A DNA stretch of 64,000 nucleotides from Woeseiaceae bacterium (GCA_028280615.1 JANQLK010000016.1:372001-436000); one strand, 5' to 3'. Counted from the stretch's first letter, positions 26,631 to 36,327 are shown. Made by a program: numbers and translations. The notes: generated by a model from the sequence alone, not told the origin.

Positions 26631-28216
26631 AATCGATCGGCATAATCGGATCCGGTCACACTGGGGTTGCGGTGGCGCGAGTCCTGTCCGGTAGAGGGTT
26701 CCGCCCTGTCATTTTCGATGTGGGCGAGACGCTGGATTCACGAAGCCAGGAAATCGTTTCCCGCCTGGGAAGGCTCCCGAAGACCGAATGGGACTCTGGC
26801 GACATTGAGAATGTGTTCAAGAACGACACGATATTCGATGAGAGACCGAAAAGACTGGCGTTCGGATCGGACTTCATCTACGCGTATGGCCGTCCGCACG
26901 CTCCGTTGGAGGTGGCGGAAGGGGGGCCAAGTCCCACATTCGCCCGTGGAGGATTCAGTAACGTCTGGGGAGCGACGATGTTGCCTGCTGCGGATTGCGA
27001 TATCGCGGACTGGCCTTTTTCCCGAGACGACCTGGCTCCCTACTATGAGTTCGTTCTTCAGGATATGCCCCTTTCCGCCGTCGAGGACTCCCTCTTGAAG
27101 AACTATCCACTCTACAAGTCGGACCTCGACCCGTTGGAGCTGACGCCCAATATCAACAAGCTCCTGAAGAAGCTCTCTGCCTCCAAACAGCTCAGAGATA
27201 CAAGCGATGTAGCCTTCGGTCGGGCCAGGGTAGCCGTTCGTTCGGAGCGTTCCGCGAACGGCCGTGGATGCGTTTATTGTGGCCGTTGCTTTTCCGGGTG
27301 TGTATACGGAGCGATACACACCTCGGCAGAAGCGCTCTCCGGACTTGAGAGCTCTGGAAAGGTCCGGTATTTGTCCGACCGGCTAGTCACGAGAATTCGG
27401 GAGGATTCGGGAGTCGTGCGAATTACTTGCGTGCGCAGCGACGGCAGCTCCGAACAGCATTCTCTAAGCCGGGTCTTTGTCGCGGCTGGTGCGATCAATT
27501 CAACGCGGCTGGTATTGGAGTCGAAAAACCTGTTCGACCGGTCTGTTGTGATGAAGTCCACCCAAGGTTTCGTGGTGCCCATGCTGAGTCTCTGGGGAGC
27601 CCCGTTTCCGTGGCCCGACGTCAATACGCTCACAGGTGCTTTTCTGGATTTTAAGGTCTCGGGCTTCCCGGAACATTGGGTCCATACGCAAATCAATTCG
27701 GCCAACGAAATCGTCTTGGCGAGGTTGGGATTCCAGGAAAATGGTCGCGGCATCAAGCACCGCATCCTGAGCGCTGGTCTTGGGCGGCTCTTGGTCGGGA
27801 TCTGCAATATTCACTCCGATCACGCCGGCTGCCATGAACTGTCGCTGACGCCCGGCGAGCATGGGGCTCAAAGCGTCCTCAAGATTGTAACGAAGGGGTC
27901 GGAACTGCACAAAAAGGTCGCGAAGCAGGCGGGAAGGCGGCTCGTCTCGCTGATGTCCCGGGTCGGCGTGATTCCGCTGCTTCCCTTCGCGGCGGGCAAT
28001 CCGAGGCGACCAATGACCTGGCATTTCGGAGGCACCTTGCCGATGTCGACCGGCCCGCAGGGTGACTTCTCGACCGACTTGCTGGGGCGGCCAGGAGGAT
28101 GGGATCGAGTGCACGTGGTGGATAGCAGCGTATTTCCATCGATTCCGTCAACCACAGTCGCCTTGCTGGCGATGGCCAACGCGGCCCGCATAGCCAAGAC
28201 TGTGGACCTGGACTAA
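26627..28216 (+). CDS. GMC-type FAD oxidoreductase with a CxxCxxCxxxC motif
   Basis: This is a 529-residue flavoprotein. The N-terminal FAD fold is IGIIGSGHTGVAVARVL. FARGGFSNVWGATMLP near 106-120 is the second GMC signature, and VDSSVFPSIPSTTVALLAMANAARIA is the C-terminal GMC signature. Residues 215-225 read CVYCGRCFSGC, an exact C-x2-C-x2-C-x3-C pattern able to hold a [4Fe-4S] cluster. Related Cys motifs occur in some bacterial GMC proteins. It could oxidise a sugar hydroxyl to a keto group, feeding the DegT aminotransferase encoded next. GTG 26627 overlaps the sulfotransferase stop (GTGA). The substrate is unknown. Confidence 0.82.
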   Translation: MKSIGIIGSGHTGVAVARVLSGRGFRPVIFDVGETLDSRSQEIVSRLGRLPKTEWDSGDIENVFKNDTIFDERPKRLAFGSDFIYAYGRPHAPLEVAEGGPSPTFARGGFSNVWGATMLPAADCDIADWPFSRDDLAPYYEFVLQDMPLSAVEDSLLKNYPLYKSDLDPLELTPNINKLLKKLSASKQLRDTSDVAFGRARVAVRSERSANGRGCVYCGRCFSGCVYGAIHTSAEALSGLESSGKVRYLSDRLVTRIREDSGVVRITCVRSDGSSEQHSLSRVFVAAGAINSTRLVLESKNLFDRSVVMKSTQGFVVPMLSLWGAPFPWPDVNTLTGAFLDFKVSGFPEHWVHTQINSANEIVLARLGFQENGRGIKHRILSAGLGRLLVGICNIHSDHAGCHELSLTPGEHGAQSVLKIVTKGSELHKKVAKQAGRRLVSLMSRVGVIPLLPFAAGNPRRPMTWHFGGTLPMSTGPQGDFSTDLLGRPGGWDRVHVVDSSVFPSIPSTTVALLAMANAARIAKTVDLD

Positions 28217-28261
28217 TATCGGCGCTGCGCGCAGCTATGCCAACCCAGTGGAGCCCGGTAC

Positions 28262-29515
28262 ATGGCGATTCCTCGTACGATCGTAAATCACCCATTCTGG
28301 TTTGACGTCAGGAACTGGTTCAGGACGTTTCGCCTTGGCAGCATTGCGCCGGCGGAGGCCACGGCTCGCGTTCGCGACTTTGAAGAGAGGTTTGCCGGAT
28401 ACTACGGGGTGCCCAATACAATCGCGTTTCCGTTTGCGCGCACGGCTCTCTTCGCAAGTCTGAAGACTCAGAATCTCGAGGAAGGATCGGAAGTTCTGAT
28501 GCCGCCCATCACGATCAAGCCGATGATGGACGTTGTCATTGGCCTGGGTCTTAAGCCAGTCTTCGTGGATATCGAGCTGGACACGCTTTGCTTTGATCCC
28601 GCGAAGCTCGCCGATGCCATAACGCCTCGCACGAGGGCAGCATTGATAACCTATCTGTTTGGCATTGCGCCGCGCGCGGAAGAATTGACCCGCATCTGCA
28701 AGGACAACGGAATATTCGTCATCGAAGACTTCTCCCATGCACTAAACGCGGAGTACCAGGGCAGGAAACTCGGAACCTTCGGAGACGTGGGAATCTACAG
28801 TACTGGTATCACAAAGACACTTGATGCTTTCGGCGGCGGCCTGGCGATTACCGCCGACCCCGAGCTAGGCGCAAGTCTCCGCGAGTTTCAGGCTTCGCTG
28901 GGGCCGACCCCCTCCGGCAGGCTTCGGGGAAAGATCGCCAAGAATATTGTCTGGAACCTGGCGACAAGGAAATGGACGTTTACGCTCGCGATATTTCCGC
29001 TCATCAGACTGATGAGCCGCCTCAACAATGAGATGGCGCAACGCATGACTGGAGCTCGCCTGGGCCTGGTGCCAGACCAGACGTTGCCGGGCAGCTACTT
29101 TGAGCAGTTTACCTGGCTTCAGGCTGATGCAGGGAAGGCCAGGATGCCGGAGGTGGAAGCGGGGGACGCACGCAGAATTGCAAATGCCAGTGCATTGCAG
29201 CGCGTACTCGCGAAGATTGGAGCGCGTAGTTGCGCGGTGCTGCCGGAAGCGCGCAGCGTGTATTGGCAGTTCGTCGTTTTTTCGCCCGAACCCGCAAGAT
29301 TCGAGCAAATTCTGGCAAGTCAGGGGATCGACACTGGTACGTCCAATCTATCGCTGATAAGCGGGCTTGGAATCTATCCGGAGTATGAGAGGGCTTGCCC
29401 CAATGCGGAGTTCGTTAAGACCAACGCGATGTATATACCCATCAATCCTCGATTGACCGCCCGGGATCTCGAGAGAATCGAGGGCGCGCTACAGCAAGCA
29501 CTCTCGCCGCGGTGA
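28262..29515 (+). CDS. DegT/DnrJ/EryC1-family PLP aminotransferase (divergent)
   Basis: This is a 417-residue DegT-family protein. The PLP lysine is Lys185 in GIYSTGITKTLDAFGGG, which replaces the usual SFHxxKxxxxGEGG. The PLP-ring Asp is in VIEDFSHAL (155-156 ED). An insert of about 60 residues (about 215-275), rich in hydrophobic residues, separates the core from the C-terminal domain and is not usual for sugar aminotransferases. It should aminate a keto-sugar or related carbonyl compound, perhaps one made by the GMC oxidoreductase immediately upstream (45-bp gap). The YbhN-type gene follows directly. The substrate cannot be assigned. Confidence 0.78.
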   Translation: MAIPRTIVNHPFWFDVRNWFRTFRLGSIAPAEATARVRDFEERFAGYYGVPNTIAFPFARTALFASLKTQNLEEGSEVLMPPITIKPMMDVVIGLGLKPVFVDIELDTLCFDPAKLADAITPRTRAALITYLFGIAPRAEELTRICKDNGIFVIEDFSHALNAEYQGRKLGTFGDVGIYSTGITKTLDAFGGGLAITADPELGASLREFQASLGPTPSGRLRGKIAKNIVWNLATRKWTFTLAIFPLIRLMSRLNNEMAQRMTGARLGLVPDQTLPGSYFEQFTWLQADAGKARMPEVEAGDARRIANASALQRVLAKIGARSCAVLPEARSVYWQFVVFSPEPARFEQILASQGIDTGTSNLSLISGLGIYPEYERACPNAEFVKTNAMYIPINPRLTARDLERIEGALQQALSPR

Positions 29516-30658
29516 ATGATGAATAGGGACACGTTGCTGCGGGTCTTGCGATGGCTGATAACGGCCGTGGGCTGCTATTGGATTGCTACGTCCCTGACGG
29601 TCAACGATCATATCGTGCTGCCGGCCGGCTTCGTACAAGATGGCGAAGTGCTCACGTCCGAGGCCCAACCTGTACCCGTGAGCAAACTCCGACAGGAATC
29701 CGTCGTGATCGAACTGGCCGGCCGGGAGATTGCGCTCGGTCGAGAAGCTATCTCGCGTGAGGACGTACTCTATCGACCCGGTCTTCGCTCGGTGATTTCC
29801 AGCGCAAAATTGGGCGCGCTGCTGCTCGCGGCTTTTCTTGTCTGGCCGGCGCAAGTCCTGCTCATGGAGCGGTGGTGGCAGCTCATGGCGGCGAAAGGGC
29901 TGCGGTTTTCCAGGGGTCGCCTGTTTCGCCTCCACCTGGTTTCCGATTTCTTTGGGTCCTTTACTCCCGGCAGGGCCGGTACCGAGGTGGCGCGAGTCAG
30001 CTACGCCATGAAGCTTCCCAATGGTCGAACTGCCGCCGCTACGGCGATCATTGTGGACAGGATAGTTGGAACATTCGCGCTATTGATACTGGCGGCGGTG
30101 GCTGTACCGTTTACCTCCGTCGCTGAAGGAGAACTCGCGCGAAACATCTGGGGCATACTCTTCGTTTCCGTTGTGGCCGTCACGCTGTATTTCTCCAACG
30201 CGGTTCGGTCGCTCTACGGGGTTGCGGGAATTGTCAGGGCGCTGAGAAAGCGAGAAGTGCTTCGCAAGATTGACGATGCAATACTCGCGTATCGGCAACA
30301 TCCTGGCGTATTGATTCGAATCACCATTATTTCATTTCTAATCCACGGCTCACTCCTGGCATCGGCGATCGTGGCGAGCCGGGCCGTGGGTATGCAGACC
30401 GAGATCCCGCTGCTCGTGGCTGCTCTGGCCGTGGTCTTATTCGCGGGCTCTCTCCCCATAAGCTTCATGGGCTTCGGCGTAATGGAACCACTCGGCGTTG
30501 CTATCCTCACTGAGCCCGGCGTCGCGAGTGCTGCCCAAATCGTGGCGATGCTGGTGCTCTATCGCTGCTACCTTTTGGTGGTTGGTCTCGTTGGCTCGCT
30601 GTTCGTCCTGAGAGGAGACTTGTCCTTGACGCCCCCCGAGTCGTCAGAGCAGCCTTGA
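29516..30658 (+). CDS. YbhN / lysylphosphatidylglycerol-synthase-TM-type membrane protein
   Basis: This is a 380-residue polytopic membrane protein of the UPF0104/YbhN class. It has a lumenal insertion between the first two spans (about residues 30-95), then WPAQVLLMERWWQLMAAKGL, SDFFGSFTPGRAGTEVARV (the family's conserved P-G-R-x-G-E block) and AIIVDRIVGTFALL. These proteins resemble the membrane domain of MprF and are often annotated as putative flippases near glycosyltransferases. It probably moves or senses a lipid-linked intermediate. It begins directly after the aminotransferase stop (TGA then ATGATG) and is the last gene of the rightward operon, converging with the FemAB-type gene 22 bp away. 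Confidence 0.75.
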   Translation: MMNRDTLLRVLRWLITAVGCYWIATSLTVNDHIVLPAGFVQDGEVLTSEAQPVPVSKLRQESVVIELAGREIALGREAISREDVLYRPGLRSVISSAKLGALLLAAFLVWPAQVLLMERWWQLMAAKGLRFSRGRLFRLHLVSDFFGSFTPGRAGTEVARVSYAMKLPNGRTAAATAIIVDRIVGTFALLILAAVAVPFTSVAEGELARNIWGILFVSVVAVTLYFSNAVRSLYGVAGIVRALRKREVLRKIDDAILAYRQHPGVLIRITIISFLIHGSLLASAIVASRAVGMQTEIPLLVAALAVVLFAGSLPISFMGFGVMEPLGVAILTEPGVASAAQIVAMLVLYRCYLLVVGLVGSLFVLRGDLSLTPPESSEQP

Positions 30659-30680
30659 ATGTCCCGCGGAGAATCGGCCG

Positions 30681-31748
30681 CTACGCGGCGATGCGCACAA
30701 GAATCTGGCTCAAGCGATCAAACACCGGCCGGGGAACGCGCCGCAGCACGGCTGAAACCAGGCGGACCTTCGGGTCATCCAGGCGCAGGCTTGGATCCTT
30801 TGCGCCCGTGATACCAAAAGAGTATTGGAGTTCCCGGCTGACGGCGCCCCACGCTTCCTTGTAGTTCTTCAAGTCCGGATTGGTCAGAGACGAAGTACCG
30901 AACTCAACGCGCCGACATCCTTTCGTGTACGCTCCGCCGATAGCGGACCACATGGCCAGCTGATTCGCCCCGAGTCGCCAAACGTCTCGATCATTCACCG
31001 ACGCGCCATAGCCGTAAATAGCCGTTTCGCGGTGAAATAGAAAGACGATGCCTGCCACAGGTTTCCCTTCGAGTTTGACGAGATGTAGGCGGACCGCGTC
31101 TACAGGTGCCAACTCCTCGAACATGATCCTGAAAAAACCGCGCGGGTACGTCGGCGAACCTTGTCGTTGGCGCGTTTCCGCCTGAAGTTGCTCGAAAGCG
31201 TGAAATGCTACGGCATCCTCTGCAATCTCAACATGCAGACCAGATCGCTCCGCTTTTCTGATCTTGCGCTGCACGCGGGATGGATGAAAGCTCTTGCGGA
31301 GAGCCTCGACATCATCAAACTGCGTAAGGTCCAAGTCGCTTTCGTAAAAAGCTTTGTGGCGTCGAAGACTTTCGGCTTCAACACATTCGTGAACCTCGAG
31401 CGGCCATAGCGTACGAGGGATCGGCGGCAACAATGCGGGTCGAAAATCGCTGCGCCAAAGCGGGCCTACCTTGTCACTGAGCGGCAGGCATACATTCCAC
31501 TTCTTTGTGCCAAGGCGTCGTTTGCTGACGAAGGGGAGAAGCCAAACGAGCTCTCCGGCGCTATCTTGAGCGATGGCAACCTTGGTCTTCCAGCCCCCGG
31601 TGCGTTCGAGCAGGCGATGCCACGGGCGAGTGTGATAAACGGTCGACCGGGGCATCGCCTCCATGGCCGCATAAAGCGATTCCGATATCTTGTCGGACAC
31701 TACTAGATCGTAACGTTCGCCGGCACATCTGCTCACTGGGGTTTCCAT
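30681..31748 (-). CDS. FemAB/GNAT-type acyltransferase (exosortase-A-associated type)
   Basis: This is a 355-residue protein with a double-GNAT FemAB layout. The N-terminal half includes YHTRPWHRLLERTGGW, and the middle RVQRKIRKAERSGLHVEI precedes the second GNAT fold. In the second fold GKPVAGIVFLFHRETAIYGYGAS and GANQLAMWSAIGGAYTKGCR are typical. This matches the FemAB-like family that accompanies exosortase-A/PEP-CTERM exopolysaccharide loci. Its reaction there is not established; transfer of an aminoacyl or acyl group is the family expectation. ATG 31748 lies 33 bp after the beta-propeller gene. It is the last gene of the leftward operon. Confidence 0.78.
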   Translation of the reverse strand: METPVSRCAGERYDLVVSDKISESLYAAMEAMPRSTVYHTRPWHRLLERTGGWKTKVAIAQDSAGELVWLLPFVSKRRLGTKKWNVCLPLSDKVGPLWRSDFRPALLPPIPRTLWPLEVHECVEAESLRRHKAFYESDLDLTQFDDVEALRKSFHPSRVQRKIRKAERSGLHVEIAEDAVAFHAFEQLQAETRQRQGSPTYPRGFFRIMFEELAPVDAVRLHLVKLEGKPVAGIVFLFHRETAIYGYGASVNDRDVWRLGANQLAMWSAIGGAYTKGCRRVEFGTSSLTNPDLKNYKEAWGAVSRELQYSFGITGAKDPSLRLDDPKVRLVSAVLRRVPRPVFDRLSQILVRIAA

Positions 31749-31781
31749 GGCGCTGAAGGTTGTAACAGTCGTAAAGAGGTG

Positions 31782-33071
31782 TCAACCGATCGAAACGGTG
31801 CGAGCCGCATCGACCGCCCTCCGAAGCGACTCGACACCAATGACGGACAGACTTCCGGAGCCGAAATTCGTCACGAAGATCGAGCCTTGGGAGGCATCAA
31901 CAACGATTTCGCGGGGAAACGATCCCACGGGTATGCTGCCGAGAATAGCCGGCCGGCCGGTTAGCGCCCGTTCTATGTCAACGACGCTAAACGTTTCGCG
32001 CTGCGCGTTCGAGGCAAAGCGATTCGAATTCGCCACGAGCACTACGCCGAGATCGTCCAACACGGCAACGCCGACCGGTGACGGCCCAACCGGAACCATT
32101 GCGACAGGCGCAGGGTTTTCCGGACTCTCCGTGGAGTACGCTATCAGTTGATTGCTTGCGCGCGCCGTTACCCATGCCATCTGGCGATCTTGTGAATGCT
32201 TGACGCGAACCGGGTGCCCACCGGCAGCTGTCGTAGCCACGACTGCCCGACTCGGCTCATCGGCAATGCGTGCGAGGTCTACGGTGTTCAGAGTGCCTGC
32301 GCGTCGGAGATTTCCGTGCAGTGTGGCTGCCCACACGAACCAATTCACGAGGTCAGGGGCGGGCACGCGGCTCATCTCGCATGCGACGTACAGGTAACTG
32401 CCATCCGTGGAGAGCGCCATCCCGACGGGTGACAAATCGACGCGAATCTGACATGCGACAATGTCGGTGCCCGAAACCGCTCCGGTCACGCGGTCCAGGT
32501 CCAGGATGCTGATCGTGCGATTGTGCTCATCGCTCACGAAGAGCCATCGCTCGTCGGCCGATTCAAGAACCTGGACCGCCTGAAAGTCCTGTCCGTAGTG
32601 TGCTGTTTTGATGATCGGGTCGCGGTCTCCATGCCGAGCCGCCAGAGCATCGAGAAAGACAACCCCGTGGTTATGTGCGACTGCGAGAAAGGCGCCCCCT
32701 CGGACCAGCGCCAATCCCGACGCGGCGGCGGTGAGCTGGATCCGATGTCCGAACCGAATGGCTTCGCCGTCACGATGCAGCACCGCGACGGCGCCGGGAG
32801 ACCGCTGGGTACCCCCTTGTTGCTGGAGAGAGACAAACAGGCAGCACCCATCCGGGGTCGGTGCCACATCGTACGGGCTTGCGGGCAGCACAATCTCATT
32901 GCTGTCCACCTCCAGGATACGGGCATCGGGCGGAGGCGCGCTCGCAGACCAGCTCGGCGACTCCAGGACTCGGCGCGCCGGCCAGGTTCCCAGCACAACC
33001 GCGGCCACGCGCGCTATGCCATGGCTGAGACCAGGAGCGTTGGCGAACATGCCTCGGATAGACGGTGCCAT
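31782..33071 (-). CDS. YVTN/YncE-type beta-propeller protein, copy 2
   Basis: This is a 429-residue paralogue of the protein at 24475, similar over its full length. It has the same order of blades: CLFVSLQQQGGTQRSPGAVAVL, FLAVAHNHGVVFLD, WLFVSDEHNRTISILDL, YLYVACEMSRVPAPDLVNWF, MAWVTARASNQLIAYS, VVLVANSNRFA and SIFVTNFGSGSLSVIG. It also has a short hydrophobic segment near the N-terminus (IARVAAVVLG). No active site is visible. The two copies lie on opposite strands in convergent operons, each preceding an enzyme that modifies the saccharide or an acceptor. This suggests a shared structural role at the membrane (inference). Confidence 0.74.
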   Translation of the reverse strand: MAPSIRGMFANAPGLSHGIARVAAVVLGTWPARRVLESPSWSASAPPPDARILEVDSNEIVLPASPYDVAPTPDGCCLFVSLQQQGGTQRSPGAVAVLHRDGEAIRFGHRIQLTAAASGLALVRGGAFLAVAHNHGVVFLDALAARHGDRDPIIKTAHYGQDFQAVQVLESADERWLFVSDEHNRTISILDLDRVTGAVSGTDIVACQIRVDLSPVGMALSTDGSYLYVACEMSRVPAPDLVNWFVWAATLHGNLRRAGTLNTVDLARIADEPSRAVVATTAAGGHPVRVKHSQDRQMAWVTARASNQLIAYSTESPENPAPVAMVPVGPSPVGVAVLDDLGVVLVANSNRFASNAQRETFSVVDIERALTGRPAILGSIPVGSFPREIVVDASQGSIFVTNFGSGSLSVIGVESLRRAVDAARTVSIG

Positions 33072-33163
33072 GACGGCGTCAGCAGAGTCTCGAGACGAGC
33101 CCGGCCGGCTTCAACCTGGGGCAACGTTGTCGCCTCGAGCGATCGCGCAGTTTCACTTGCTCA

Positions 33164-34303
33164 TCATGGCGCGTCGAAGAACTCCAGGATGCTCTGACAG
33201 ACCAGGTCGACGTCGTGCTCCTCGAGGTCAGGGTACATGGGAAGCCGCAGAAGCTGTGAGTGAAGCCGATCCGTAACGGGTAGTGCACGCCCGTCGTGCA
33301 GCTCTGCCCCGACGGGCGACGAGTGAAGAGGCACATAGTGGAAGGTGGTGCCGATACCCTTGTCACTCAAGTGCTTCATCAAGCCGTCCCGGGATTCGGA
33401 GTCCCGGAGCAATAGATAGAACAAGTGATAGCTGGATTCGCATTCGTCCGGGACAATGGGCAATCGGATATGCCCTCCGTCCTCGAGCACTTTTAGCGAC
33501 CGAGCGTATCGGTCGAATATCGATTTCCTCTTGGCACGTATCTCGTTGACGTGCTCGAGCTGACTAGAGAGAAACGCCATATTCAGTTCCGAAGGAACGT
33601 AGGATGAGCCGCGATCGACCCACGTGTACTTGTCGACTTGTCCCCTAAAAAAAGCCTTTCGATTCGTTCCTTTCTCCCGGTGGACTTCGGCCCGATGGAA
33701 TAACTCGGGATCGTCAACCACCACTGCACCGCCTTCTCCGCAATGGTAGTTCTTGGTGCTGTGAAAGCTGAAGCACGCAATGTCGCCGACCGTGCCAAGC
33801 GGCCGATTCTTGTAGGCACCGCTCAACGCCTGGGCGGCATCTTCGACGACGGCTATTCCGGCCGGATCTGCGATTTCCCTGATCTCATCCATCGCACAAG
33901 AAATGCCACCGTAGTGTACGGCCACGATGGCCCTCGTGCGCGGACCGACAAGTTCTTGGATCTTCGATTCGTCGATGTTGAGTGTGTCTTCTCGAATGTC
34001 GCAAAAGACCGGCTTGGCGCCGAGGTTGGTAAAGGCACTGACCGAGGTTACAAACGTAAATGAGGGGACGATGACTTCGTCGCCTGGCTTGACGGTAAGC
34101 ATTGCGGCGATTTCTAGCGCCGCCGTACAGGAGGGCGTAAACAATATATTGCCACGGCCGAGATGTTGCTCCATGAGAGCAGCACATTGCCTGGAGAAAG
34201 GGCCATCCGACTGCAGCGCACGAGGGTCATCGCACGCGGCGGATACGCGATTGCTCTCTTGCCCCGTTACGGTTGGTATATGAAATGGAATGCTGATAGA
34301 CAA
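33164..34303 (-). CDS. dTDP-4-keto-6-deoxyhexose aminotransferase (WecE/RffA-like)
   Basis: This is a DegT-family PLP enzyme of about 379 residues. Family features are ILFTPSCTAALEIAAML, GDEVIVPSFTFVTSVSAF, VVEDAAQAL and the PLP lysine in SFHSTKNYHCGEGG. The HSTKNYHCGEGG variant and ENxSSYVPSE-like WVDRGSSYVPSEL match WecE/RffA, which makes dTDP-4-amino-4,6-dideoxygalactose. The adjoining rmlB and rmlA would supply dTDP-4-keto-6-deoxyglucose. TTG 34303 gives MSISIPFHIPTVTG, matching the family N-terminus, with GAGAAG 6 nt before. A GTG at 34360 in frame would add 19 residues and overlap rmlA by 35 bp. The C4-axial versus equatorial outcome is inferred. Confidence 0.85.
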   Translation of the reverse strand: MSISIPFHIPTVTGQESNRVSAACDDPRALQSDGPFSRQCAALMEQHLGRGNILFTPSCTAALEIAAMLTVKPGDEVIVPSFTFVTSVSAFTNLGAKPVFCDIREDTLNIDESKIQELVGPRTRAIVAVHYGGISCAMDEIREIADPAGIAVVEDAAQALSGAYKNRPLGTVGDIACFSFHSTKNYHCGEGGAVVVDDPELFHRAEVHREKGTNRKAFFRGQVDKYTWVDRGSSYVPSELNMAFLSSQLEHVNEIRAKRKSIFDRYARSLKVLEDGGHIRLPIVPDECESSYHLFYLLLRDSESRDGLMKHLSDKGIGTTFHYVPLHSSPVGAELHDGRALPVTDRLHSQLLRLPMYPDLEEHDVDLVCQSILEFFDAP

Positions 34304-34325
34304 GATGTGCTTCTCGCTATTGCTC

Positions 34326-35210
34326 TCAGGCGCGGTCGCGATTGACTTCTTCCAGAACACCTTCCAGGTACGCTCCGTAGGTCGAGTTTTGCAGCCGCTC
34401 GGAATGCTGTCGGAGCTGGTCGCCAGTTATGTAGCCCAGTCGGAACGCGATTTCTTCGGGGCACGAGATCTTCTGCCCTTGCCTTCGCTCAATCGTTGCG
34501 ATGAACTGCGCAGCCTCCAAAAGCGAGTCGTAGGTTCCTGTGTCGAGCCAGGCCATACCTCGACCGAGCGGGTTGGCGAATAGCTGACCGCGTTCGAGAT
34601 AAGTCCGGTTGACGTCCGTGATCTCCAGCTCACCTCGTGGCGACGGTTCTAGTGATTTCGCGATGTCAACAACATCTGAATCGTAGAAATAGAGTCCGGT
34701 TACCGCATGATTGGACCGCGGCTTGTCCGGCTTTTCGACGATTTCAACCGGTTTCCCGTCTGCATCCAGGTACAGGACGCCGAAAGCCCGCGGATTTGCT
34801 ACCTGGTAAGTAAACACCGTCGCGCCCACCGTTCTGGTTTTCGCGCGCTTCATCATGTTGACGAGTTCGTTACCATGAAAAATGTTGTCACCCAATATCA
34901 GAGCAACATTATCAGAGCCGACAAACTCTTCGCCGATAATGAACGCTTGTGCGAGTCCTTCCGGCTTCGGCTGTTCTGCATACTCGAGCTGGAGTCCCCA
35001 CTGAGAGCCGTCGCCCAACGCCTGCTCGAATCGGGGCAGGTCGTAGGGAGTAGAGATTATCAAGATCTCTCTAATGCCTGCCAGCATCAGCGTCGACATC
35101 GGATAATAGACCATCGGTTTGTCGTAAACCGGTAGTAATTGTTTTGAGATGCTATGAGTAATCGGATGAAGCCTGGTTCCAGAGCCTCCGGCAAGGATGA
35201 TTCCCTTCAT
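34326..35210 (-). CDS. rmlA: Glucose-1-phosphate thymidylyltransferase
   Basis: This is a 294-residue enzyme of full family length. It makes dTDP-glucose from dTTP and glucose-1-phosphate, the first step of dTDP-deoxysugar synthesis. The N-terminal [20 protein letters not shown] is the pyrophosphorylase signature. [10 protein letters not shown] holds the metal-binding Asp, and EIVEKPDKP and [12 protein letters not shown] are further family blocks. ATG 35210 overlaps the rmlB stop as AATGA. The aminotransferase follows. No rmlC or rmlD is present, so the product is not rhamnose, at least from this operon. Confidence 0.95.
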   Translation of the reverse strand: MKGIILAGGSGTRLHPITHSISKQLLPVYDKPMVYYPMSTLMLAGIREILIISTPYDLPRFEQALGDGSQWGLQLEYAEQPKPEGLAQAFIIGEEFVGSDNVALILGDNIFHGNELVNMMKRAKTRTVGATVFTYQVANPRAFGVLYLDADGKPVEIVEKPDKPRSNHAVTGLYFYDSDVVDIAKSLEPSPRGELEITDVNRTYLERGQLFANPLGRGMAWLDTGTYDSLLEAAQFIATIERRQGQKISCPEEIAFRLGYITGDQLRQHSERLQNSTYGAYLEGVLEEVNRDRA

Positions 35211-36253
35211 TTTCCTAATCCTCTGCGTGTTTCAAAAGCGGATCGCGTATCTCGGACCAACTCGTCTGCATTCGTCAGGTACCAGTCTACCGTTTTCCTC
35301 ATGCCCTCTTCGAAGCTCACGCTGGGCTTCCAGCCCAGGGACTTCTCGATTCGATCGGAATTGAGCGAATAGCGCCGGTCGTGCCCTGGCCGGTCGGGGA
35401 CAAATTCAATCTGGTCAGAGTATGAGCGTCCGTCATCTCGTGGCCGGATTTCATCGAGCACTGAGCAGACTTGCGTGACGACTTCGAGGTTGGAGCGTTC
35501 GGCGCTACCGCTAACGTTGTAGTGCAAGCCAGACTCGCCGTGTTGTGCGGCCGACCAGATGGCCGCGGCGTGGTCTTCCACGAATAGCCAATCGCGGATA
35601 TTGCCACCATCGCCGTATATCGGAAGCGGCCGGTCGTTGACGGCGTTCAGGATGATCACAGGGATCAGCTTTTCCGGATATTGCCATGGTCCGTAGTTGT
35701 TCGTACAGTTCGTCACGATAACCGGAACGCCGTATGTCACACGCCATGCGCGAGCCATGTGGTCCGAAGCGGCTTTCGATGCCGAATAGGGAGAGTTTGG
35801 CCGATACGCGTCATCCTCCAGCGCCGACCGGTCAGACTCCATCGATCCGTACACCTCGTCTGTGGAGACATGAACAAAGCGCAGGGTCGGCTCGCCTTCC
35901 AACGTTTCTAGTGCCGCATGAAGCAGGTTGCAGGTTCCCAATACGTTGGTGTTTATGAACTCGAATGGGTCATCGATCGAGCGGTCTACATGAGATTCTG
36001 CTGCAAGATGAATGACAAATTCCGGCCGATAATCGGCGAACAGCCGTCGCATCGCCGGCCAATCGACGATGTCTTGTTGCTCGAAGATGTACCGTGGGTC
36101 CTCCGATGCGTCTTCGAGAGCCCTGAGGTTGGCCGCATACGTGAGTTTATCCACGTTCAGCACGGTGCCGTTGAAGTGCGGATCCTTCAGAATGTGCCGT
36201 ATGACTGCCGATCCGATGAAGCCGGCGCCGCCAGTAACCAGGACTCTAGACAT
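35207..36253 (-). CDS. rmlB: dTDP-glucose 4,6-dehydratase
   Basis: This is a 348-residue short-chain dehydrogenase-type enzyme converting dTDP-glucose to dTDP-4-keto-6-deoxyglucose. The NAD-binding motif is [39 protein letters not shown] (catalytic Asp-Glu) and [11 protein letters not shown] (Tyr-x3-Lys) are all present. ATG 36253 was chosen ([13 protein letters not shown] 7 nt upstream) instead of the longer frame to 36277. It is followed by rmlA with a 4-bp overlap and preceded at 74 bp by the decarboxylase gene. Confidence 0.95.
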   Translation of the reverse strand: MSRVLVTGGAGFIGSAVIRHILKDPHFNGTVLNVDKLTYAANLRALEDASEDPRYIFEQQDIVDWPAMRRLFADYRPEFVIHLAAESHVDRSIDDPFEFINTNVLGTCNLLHAALETLEGEPTLRFVHVSTDEVYGSMESDRSALEDDAYRPNSPYSASKAASDHMARAWRVTYGVPVIVTNCTNNYGPWQYPEKLIPVIILNAVNDRPLPIYGDGGNIRDWLFVEDHAAAIWSAAQHGESGLHYNVSGSAERSNLEVVTQVCSVLDEIRPRDDGRSYSDQIEFVPDRPGHDRRYSLNSDRIEKSLGWKPSVSFEEGMRKTVDWYLTNADELVRDTRSAFETRRGLGK

Positions 36254-36327
36254 GATCGAGCCTCTGCTGTGGTTCAAGATGCTCGCTGACTGTTCTCATG
36301 GTTGTATCACCCATTGATTTCCGAGTA

